A DNA stretch of 12,978 bases from Bacillus pseudomycoides DSM 12442. Lineage in GTDB: Bacteria > Bacillota > Bacilli > Bacillales > Bacillaceae_G. The DNA lies in the NCBI RefSeq assembly GCF_000161455.1, contig NZ_CM000745.1:5617248-5630225 (forward strand), given 5' to 3'. This document shows, one piece after another, positions 1-7,700 of the stretch. The notes beneath the pieces were generated by a model that saw nothing but the letters and a program-made list of their open reading frames with translations, ran no database searches and had not been told where the DNA came from. Each line of letters starts with the position of its first letter. The first letter of the stretch is position 1. A program made the position numbers and the translations under genes.

Positions 1-3000
1 TGTATCCAGTTCACCATAGGTCCACTCTCTCATTTGATCGACCACTGCAATCGCATCGGGACGTCGTGCTACTTTGTCCTCAAATCTGTCGCAAATAAGA
101 CCCTCTTGGGACATTTCCATTGCAGTGTCATTCCATGTCTCTAATAACAAATCACGCTCAAATTCGGAGAGCATACTCAAACTATTCAACGGTTTTTGTG
201 GATGATGAGAAACTTCATGTAGCCAGTTCTCAAAATGTCCTGCCATTCGTTCGATGGTTGTAACATCAAATAAATCCTTATTGTATTCAAAAGAGAAAAT
301 TAATCCTTCTTCCGCCTCGGCTGCCATTACACTTAAATCAAATTTTGCGATCGAATTATGGTTTTCTATCATTTCGATTCTTCTACCAGACAACACCGGA
401 AGCTCTTGTTTCATATTTTGTAAGATGAACATCGTCTGGAAGATCGGAGAATGACTTGTACTCCGCTCAGGTTGCACAACTTCCACAATTTTTTCAAATG
501 GAATATCTTGATATTCATACGCCTTCAATGCTTTTGTCCGCACCTGAGACAACAACTCTTGGAATGTCGGTGCGCCACTCAGATCAGCCCGATAAACCAA
601 CGTGTTGACGAAGAAACCGATTAATTCTTCAATCTCTCTGTAATTACGATTCGCAATTGGACTTCCGACGAGAATATCTTCTTGTCCTGTATAACGAGAA
701 AGGAAGCTTTGATACGCAGCCAACAGAGTCATAAAGAGCGTCGCCCCTTCTTGACGACTGAGTTCGTTCAGTTTGTCGCGTAACGAACGTGACAGCAACA
801 CAGTGTGTGTCGATCCACGATGGGTTTGCACCGCAGGACGCGGGTGATCCATCGGCAGTTGTAGCACAGGAAGCTCACCAGACAATTCTTCCTGCCAATA
901 GTGGAGTTGCTGTTCAAGCACTTCTTCCTTCAACCATCCCTTTTGCCATTGAGCAAAGTCCGCATATTGGATCGGTAATGGTTCAAGTTCTGCTACCCTC
1001 TCATCCGTTGCTTCCTCATAGAAAGCTATCCATTCTTCAAGTAGGACTCCCATCGACCATCCGTCCGAAACGATATGATGCAGGGTGCAGAGGAGGATCC
1101 ATTCCTCTTCTCCCACTCGCAAGACGATTGTCCGAATCAGTGGGCCCTCTCCTAAGTCAAATGGCACTTCTGTTTCTTGCTGAATTAAACGATTAACTTC
1201 TGCGTCTCGCTCTTCCGGAGAAAGCATAGTTAAATCCATTTGAGGAAGGGACCGGAAAGCATACGGTTGAATCTGCTGCACAGGATGACCATCCATTTCA
1301 TGGAACACAGTCCGTAAAGATTCATGACGCTCTATCAGCTGATTCCATCCCGTCTCCAATGCTTCAGGTACCCAATTTCCTGTAAGACGGCATACCATCG
1401 GCATATTATAAAGTGCACTATTAGGCGTGAATTGGTCAATAAACCACAGGCGCTGTTGGGCATAAGAGAGCGGAATGGCTTCTCCCCGTTCCATCGGCAT
1501 AAGCGGTGGAATCTCTCGTTTTTTGTCCCCTTTACGCAACTGATCCAGTCGCTTCGCCAGTGCCTCCACCGTTGTAAACTCAAAAAGTTCACGCACCGGT
1601 AGTTCGATTTGGAAGACTTCTTGTAAACGTGAGACAACTTGGGTAGCGAGTAGCGAGTGGCCACCAAGCTCGAAGAAGGAATCCTGAACACCAATATTTT
1701 CTATGCCTAACACTTGACTCCATACCGATGCGACGAGCTCTTCCACTGGTGTTCGCGGTGAGACAATATTTACGCTCATGGGCTGTCCGTCCAATGCCAG
1801 TAAGGCTTTGCGATCGATTTTGCCATTCGGAGTGAGTGGCATCACTTCCATCTCGACAAAGTATGCCGGAATCATGTAATTCGGTAATTGCGTCTTGAGG
1901 TGCTCACGCCATTCTCCAGTGTCTCCTTCACCCACCACATAAGCTACTAACTGCTTGTCTCCAGGATGATCTTCCTTCACTAACACAACAGCCTCTTTCA
2001 CAGATGAATGATCGTGTAGGAACGCTTCAATCTCTCCCAGCTCAATCCGGAATCCTCTGATTTTCACTTGGTTATCTATTCTTCCGATATACTCCACATT
2101 GCGATCATTCAGATACCTCACCAGGTCCCCCGTCCGATAGAGCCGTTCCCCTTCCTTAAATGGATGCGGAATAAAACGTTCAGCAGTTAACTCTGGACGA
2201 TTGAAGTAACCACGTGCCAAGCCTACACCACCAAGGTAAAGTTCCCCAGCCACACCTATCGGTACCACCTGTTGGCTTTGATCTAGCACATACAATTCGG
2301 TATTATCAATCGGACGACCAATCGGAATAAGCAACGGTTCTTTTTCTAAATCACAATCATAGTAAGTGACATCTACAGTCGCTTCTGTAGGACCATACAA
2401 GTTGCTTAACTTCGTTTGCTGAGAATCATAAAACACACCCTTAAACCGGCGAACTTGTTCGGTATTTAACGCTTCTCCACTGGTAAAAACCTGACACAAA
2501 GACGATACGTCCTTTTTCGCTTTGAATTGTTCCATATAATCCAAGAAAGTAGATAACATCGACGGAACAAAGTGCATCGTGGTCACGCGATATCGCTCAA
2601 TACACTCCTCAATCATTGCAGGATCCTTCTCGCCACCCGGTGGAAGTAAACAAACACGTGCTCCTACAAATGACCACCAAAATAATTCCCAGACAGAGAC
2701 ATCAAACGAAAACGGCGTTTTTTGAAGAATCGTATCCTGTTCAGATAATGGATAGTTTTTTTGCATCCACTGTAATCGGTTGATAACCGAGTGGTGTTCA
2801 ATCATCACTCCCTTAGGATTCCCTGTCGAACCCGAAGTGTAAATGATATACGCCAAGTTGTTTGCTGTCACTCCGCTCACTGGTGCCAAGCTACTCTCTT
2901 TAGAAATCGCTGCTTGATCTCGATCCAAACAAATCGCTTGGATGCCTTCAGGCAACCAACCCTGTAACGCTTCCTTTGTTAAAAGCACTTGGATCTGCGA

Positions 3001-4758
3001 GTTCTCTAAAATGTATCTCAGGCGATTTTCAGGATAACTCGGATCCAGTGGGACATAAGCCCCACCTGCTTTGAGAATCCCTAAGAGACCAATAATCATT
3101 TCGGGTGAACGCTCGACACATATACCGACCAATGACTCAGGTCCTATATCCCGTTTCTGTAAATAATGTGCCAATTGGTTCGCTTTCTCGTTGAGTTCTT
3201 GATACGTCAGCTGTCCACCTTCATACACTATCGCCACCGCTCCAGGTGTACGCGCAACCTGCTGCTCAAACAGTTCGTGAATCATGCTCTCATGTGAATA
3301 AACTACGTCAGTGTCATTCCATTCTTCCAAGAGCTGCTTCTGTTCTGTGTCCGCTAGCATCGACAGCTTTGTAAATGATTCATCTGGATGATGAACAATT
3401 TCGTTCAACCAGTTTTCAAAATGCCCTGCCATACGTGCAATGGTTCTACTGTCAAATAAATCTGTATTGTATTCAAAAGAGACAAATAGACCTTCTTCCA
3501 CCTCATAAGCGGTTAAACTCAAATCAAATTTCGCGATGGAAATATTACTTTCTATCATTTCCAAACTTCTCCCAGACAGCTCTATTCGTTCTTGTTTTAT
3601 ATTCTGTAGCGTAAACATGGTCTGGAAGATGGGCGAATGACTCGTACTCCGTTCAGGTTGTACAGCTTCTACCACTTTTTCAAACGGAATATCTTGATAT
3701 TCATACGCTTTCAACGCCTTTTTCTTTATCTGAGACAAAATCTCCCGGAACGTCGGATTTCCACTGAGATCCGCTCGATAGACTAACGTATTAACAAAGA
3801 AGCCGATTAATCCCTCTACTCCTTTATGGTTCCGATTCGCAATCGGACTTCCGACAAGAATATCTTCTTGCCCCGTATAGCGAGCAAGAAAGCTCTGATA
3901 TGCAGCCATTAAGGTCATGAATAAGGTAGATCCTTCTCGTCGACTTAAATCCTTCAATGAACTGAGTAGTGTGTGAGGAAGAATCACATGATACGTGTCC
4001 CCAGCGTACGTTTGCGTAACCGGTCGAGGGCGATCCACTGGCAGTTGTAGTATAGGAAGCTCACCGGACAATTCTTCCTGCCAATACGTAAGTTGTCGAT
4101 CTAGCACTTCACCCTGCAACCACTGCCTTTGCCATTTCGCAAAGTCTGCATATTGAATCGATAGCGAACTTAGTCCAGCAGGCTTCCCACTCATTTCTTC
4201 CTCATAGAAGGCAAGCAATTCATTGATCAATATGCCGATGGACCACGCATCAGAAATAATATGGTGCATGGTACATAGCAATAACCATTCCTCTTTCCCT
4301 AATTGAACCAGTTGATTACGAATCAAAGGGCCATTCATTAAATCAAACGGATCCTGCGCTTCTCTAGCAATCAAACTCTCTATCTCTTTTTCCTTTACTT
4401 CCAGAGGAAGGTGAGAATAATCCTCTACAGGTAGTTTTCTAGGAAGGAATTCCACAATATGTTGCATAGGTTGGTCTCCAACTTCCTTAAAAACGGTGCG
4501 TAATGATTCATGACGCTCAATGAGTCGATTTAATCCCTTTTCCAATGCTTCAGGTATCCAATTTCCTTTTAGACGCCATACTGTCGGAATATTATATACT
4601 GAACTGTTTGGGTTAAATCGGTCCATAAACAACAAACGTTGTTGTGCATAGGACAACGGAAGCGCTTCTTTATTCTCCTTTTTCTGCATCTGCTTCTGAA
4701 GCCACGCTCTCTTCTCAGGAGAAAGCGAATTCAACTTTGCAAGTAAATCACTTCTCAT
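1..4758 (-). CDS. NRPS, docking helix-C-A(Ser)-PCP-C-A(start), 3' truncated by window
   Basis: First 1586 codons of a third synthetase. I checked the frame triplet by triplet from 4758 to base 1 and found no stop or frameshift; the gene continues past base 1. Residues 1-32 form a short basic helical leader (SDLLAKLNSLSPEKRAWLQKQ), likely a docking element. Then C1 about 33-465, A1 about 493-985 (YTSGSTGNPKG 640-650), PCP1 about 1005-1070 (FFELGGHS, Ser1035), C2 about 1093-1530 (HHIVSDG 1227-1233) and the first part of a second A domain from about 1550. A1 pocket: D686 V687 W690 H729 F758 S760 L787 V795 D796 K980, the classical serine code DVWHFSLVDK. Both C domains start with LSYAQQRL and look LCL-type, which fits the absence of an upstream E domain in this and the preceding protein. 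Oddity: the C1 core motif is HHIISDA (165-171), with Ala where Gly is nearly invariant. The ATG overlaps the previous stop (ATGA), so translation is probably coupled. The second A domain's specificity, and any thioesterase, lie outside the window. Confidence 0.96.
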   Translation of the reverse strand, partial: MRSDLLAKLNSLSPEKRAWLQKQMQKKENKEALPLSYAQQRLLFMDRFNPNSSVYNIPTVWRLKGNWIPEALEKGLNRLIERHESLRTVFKEVGDQPMQHIVEFLPRKLPVEDYSHLPLEVKEKEIESLIAREAQDPFDLMNGPLIRNQLVQLGKEEWLLLCTMHHIISDAWSIGILINELLAFYEEEMSGKPAGLSSLSIQYADFAKWQRQWLQGEVLDRQLTYWQEELSGELPILQLPVDRPRPVTQTYAGDTYHVILPHTLLSSLKDLSRREGSTLFMTLMAAYQSFLARYTGQEDILVGSPIANRNHKGVEGLIGFFVNTLVYRADLSGNPTFREILSQIKKKALKAYEYQDIPFEKVVEAVQPERSTSHSPIFQTMFTLQNIKQERIELSGRSLEMIESNISIAKFDLSLTAYEVEEGLFVSFEYNTDLFDSRTIARMAGHFENWLNEIVHHPDESFTKLSMLADTEQKQLLEEWNDTDVVYSHESMIHELFEQQVARTPGAVAIVYEGGQLTYQELNEKANQLAHYLQKRDIGPESLVGICVERSPEMIIGLLGILKAGGAYVPLDPSYPENRLRYILENSQIQVLLTKEALQGWLPEGIQAICLDRDQAAISKESSLAPVSGVTANNLAYIIYTSGSTGNPKGVMIEHHSVINRLQWMQKNYPLSEQDTILQKTPFSFDVSVWELFWWSFVGARVCLLPPGGEKDPAMIEECIERYRVTTMHFVPSMLSTFLDYMEQFKAKKDVSSLCQVFTSGEALNTEQVRRFKGVFYDSQQTKLSNLYGPTEATVDVTYYDCDLEKEPLLIPIGRPIDNTELYVLDQSQQVVPIGVAGELYLGGVGLARGYFNRPELTAERFIPHPFKEGERLYRTGDLVRYLNDRNVEYIGRIDNQVKIRGFRIELGEIEAFLHDHSSVKEAVVLVKEDHPGDKQLVAYVVGEGDTGEWREHLKTQLPNYMIPAYFVEMEVMPLTPNGKIDRKALLALDGQPMSVNIVSPRTPVEELVASVWSQVLGIENIGVQDSFFELGGHSLLATQVVSRLQEVFQIELPVRELFEFTTVEALAKRLDQLRKGDKKREIPPLMPMERGEAIPLSYAQQRLWFIDQFTPNSALYNMPMVCRLTGNWVPEALETGWNQLIERHESLRTVFHEMDGHPVQQIQPYAFRSLPQMDLTMLSPEERDAEVNRLIQQETEVPFDLGEGPLIRTIVLRVGEEEWILLCTLHHIVSDGWSMGVLLEEWIAFYEEATDERVAELEPLPIQYADFAQWQKGWLKEEVLEQQLHYWQEELSGELPVLQLPMDHPRPAVQTHRGSTHTVLLSRSLRDKLNELSRQEGATLFMTLLAAYQSFLSRYTGQEDILVGSPIANRNYREIEELIGFFVNTLVYRADLSGAPTFQELLSQVRTKALKAYEYQDIPFEKIVEVVQPERSTSHSPIFQTMFILQNMKQELPVLSGRRIEMIENHNSIAKFDLSVMAAEAEEGLIFSFEYNKDLFDVTTIERMAGHFENWLHEVSHHPQKPLNSLSMLSEFERDLLLETWNDTAMEMSQEGLICDRFEDKVARRPDAIAVVDQMREWTYGELDT
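415..741 (-). repeat. Conserved C-domain segment, copy 3 of 3 (third protein, C2)
   Basis: Third copy of the 327-base condensation-domain block, residues 1340-1448 of the third synthetase. It differs from the 3601-3927 copy at 16 of 109 residues by hand count. The three copies lie one per LCL-type C domain; the DCL-like C domain at the start of the second protein and the E domain do not carry a comparably similar block. Confidence 0.78.
1501..1572 (-). repeat. PCP-C linker repeat, copy 2 (third protein)
   Basis: Partner of 8061-8132, with five mismatches in 72 bases and no indels. It encodes VEALAKRLDQLRKGDKKREIPP, between PCP1 and C2 of the third synthetase. The similarity continues, less strictly, on both sides into the PCP and the start of the C domain. 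Confidence 0.75.
3601..3927 (-). repeat. Conserved C-domain segment, copy 2 of 3 (third protein, C1)
   Basis: Second copy of the 327-base condensation-domain block. It encodes residues 278-386 of the third synthetase. By hand count it matches the copy at 415-741 at 93 of 109 residues and the copy at 6975-7301 at 96 of 109. It belongs to the C domain that carries the HHIISDA variant, but this half shows no sign of decay. Confidence 0.8.
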
Positions 4759-7700
4759 TTTTTCACACCTTCCTCAACCAAGTTTCTCTCGAATATATCT
4801 TGCGCTTCTTCCTCTGATAACTCTTCCAATTGCTTAAGAAGTTCAAGTAACTCTTCATCATTACTCGCTGCTGCTTCATTTTGAATATAGTCTTGAAAAC
4901 TTACATTCTCCTTACTATCATTCTGCGTTTGCTCATTTCCACTACAGCGCAACTGATTAACCCGTTCTGCCAATTCCTGCACCGTAGTATACGTAAATAA
5001 ATCATGCAGTGGTAACTCAATTCCAAAGGTTTCATTCAGATTAGAAACAGCTTGTGTAGCGAGTAATGAATGGCCACCTAGTTCAAAAAACGAATCATGA
5101 ATCCCGATATTTTCAGTGCCTAAAATTTGATGCCATATCGAAACAATCGCTTCTTCTGTAGGGGTACGAGGGGCAACATAACCACCCTCTGCTTCCTTGC
5201 GCTCTGGTGCAGGTAAGGCTTTCCGATCGATTTTTCCATTTGGGGTGAGTGGGAATGCTGTCAATTCGACAAAGTGTGCCGGAACCATGTAATTTGGTAA
5301 CTGGGTCTTGAGATAATCACGCCACGCATGAGCATTTCCTTCTCCCGCTACATAGGCAACTAAACGCTGATCACCCGGATGATCTTCGCGTACCATCACA
5401 ACGACTTCGTTAACTGATGAATGACTTTGTAACGTCGCTTCAATCTCCCCTAGCTCAATCCGGAATCCACGGATCTTCACTTGATGATCGATCCGACCGA
5501 GATAATCCAAATTCCCGTCCGGTAGATATCTCACAAGATCTCCCGTCCGATATACTCGCTCCCCTTCTTTAAATGGATGCGGGATAAAACGCTCGTTTGT
5601 TAAGTCAGGGCGATTTAAATAGCCACGCGCCAAGCCTGATCCCCCAAGGTAAAGCTCACCCACTACACCAATCGGGACCATTTGCTGGTTTGCACTGAGT
5701 ACATATACTTCTGTGTTAGAGATGGGTCTACCAATCGGTGGCACCTTGTGCATGACGTCCTTTTCTAGCTTCATATACGTAGAATAAGTAGTATCTTCGG
5801 ATGGACCGTATAGGTTGTACACCTTTTCAATCGGACTTCTCTCATACAAGTGCTGGACCAGTGACTGTGGCAACGGTTCTCCAGCCAAATTCATCACTTT
5901 TACCGAAGAAGGGATTAACTTTGCTCGAACCAGTTCCTTCGCTGCTGATGGCACAGTATTGACCAAGGTCACATCCTTCGTAGACAACTTGTCCAGATGA
6001 AGGGCACTTTCAGCGACAATTACCTTGCCACCCCTCGTCAAAGGAACAAATACTTCAAAAACCGATAGATCAAAGGATAGTGAAGTTGAAGCCAGCACTC
6101 CTGCTAATTCCTGTCGGGAATAGGTTTGATGTGCCCAATGGATCATCGCCAACGTACTCCGATGCTCAATCATCACTCCCTTAGGATTGCCAGTGGATCC
6201 TGAGGTATAGATGATATAAGCTAAGTTATCGCTTGTCACTTCACTCGTACATACGGTCGTTACTTCCTGTTCGATCGCTGCTCGATCACGATCGATACAA
6301 ATCATATTAACCGATTCAGGTAACGTCATTTTTTGCTGCAACTTGTCCTGTGTCACCAGTACCTCGATTTGAGCATCCGCTAAAATATACCGTATCCGAC
6401 TCTCCGGATACGCAGGATCAATCGGAACATACGCTCCTCCTGCTTTCATGATTCCTAAGAGACCGACAATCATCTCGGATGAACGTGTAACGCTGATCCC
6501 AACCAATGATTCGCATCCCACACCCCTCTTTTGAAGATAATGGGCCAACTGATTGGAGCGTTCGTTCAGTTCTTGATACGTTAGCTCCTCATCTTCGCAC
6601 ACTACCGCGATCGCTTCTGGCGTTTTCTCCACTTGTTCCTCAAACAATGTATGAATCGTGCTTTCACGTATGGCCACGACACCTGTGTCATTCCATTCCT
6701 CTAGTAACCTCTTATATTCTGCTTTCGATAGCATATTCAGCTTTGATAGTGAATCTTTTGGATGAGATACAATTTCATATAACCAATGTTCAAAATGACC
6801 TGCCATTCGTTCAATAGTTGCAGCATTAAACAAATCGGTATTATATTCAAAAGTTAGCAATAACCCTTCTTCCGTCTCCGATGCAAATAAACTCAAATCA
6901 AATTTGGCAACCGAAGTATGATTTTCCATCAGCTCCATGTTTCTTTCAGATAGCTGAGGTAACTCTTGTTTCATATTCTGTAAGGTAAACATGGTTTGGA
7001 AAATCGGTGAATGACTGGTATTCCGTTCAGGTTTTACGGCTTCTACCACTTTCTCAAACGGAATGTCCTGATACTCGTATGCTTTTAGTGCTTTTTTTCG
7101 TATCTGCGACAGAAGTTCTTGGAACGTCGGATTTCCACTGAAATCAGCTCGATAAACCAACGTATTTGCAAAGAAACCTATTAATCCTTCAATCTCTTTA
7201 ACATTCCGGTTCGCAATCGGGCTTCCAGCCAAGATGTCATCTTGTCCCGTATAACGAGAAAGGAAGCTTTGATACGCCGCCATCAAGGTCATAAATAAGG
7301 TGGAGTCTTCTTGCAGACTTAATTCCTTGAGCTTTTCCCGTAAGGAATTCGCCACCATCAGAGATTGACTTGCACCACGGTGGGTTTGAACAGCAGGTCG
7401 AGGACGATCCATCGGTAATTGCAAGACCGGTAACTCACCGGCCAATTCTTCCTTCCAATATTGAAGGTGCTGATCAAGATTCTCTTCTTTTTGCCATTCT
7501 TTTTGCCACATGGCAAAGTCCGCATATTGAACAGGTAACTCCCTCAGTTCAACTGGTTTTCCACTAATGGCTCCTTCATAAAAAGCCATCCATTCTTCGA
7601 GTAAGATTCCCATTGACCACCCATCCGAAACAATATGATGCATCGTACAAAGAAGTACCCATTCCTCTTTGTCCACTTTCAAAATTCGTGTTCGGATCAA

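Noticed and set aside
789..1196. Plus-strand open frame of 135 codons
   Set aside because: It lies antisense to the second C domain of the third synthetase, has no recognisable domain and no sign of independent expression.
1335..1694. Minus-strand open frame of 119 codons in another frame
   Set aside because: It overlaps the PCP and C2 start of the third synthetase in a different frame. A similar shadow at 7988-8233 lies over the homologous linker of the second synthetase, as expected from the repeat.
3375..3614. Plus-strand open frame of 79 codons
   Set aside because: It is antisense to the end of the first C domain of the third synthetase and its translation resembles no known family.
1..4758. 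Possible frameshift or non-coding stretch, since several short antisense open frames lie here
   Set aside because: Reading the minus strand in triplets from the ATG at 4758 gives an uninterrupted NRPS frame to base 1, with all expected motifs in order.
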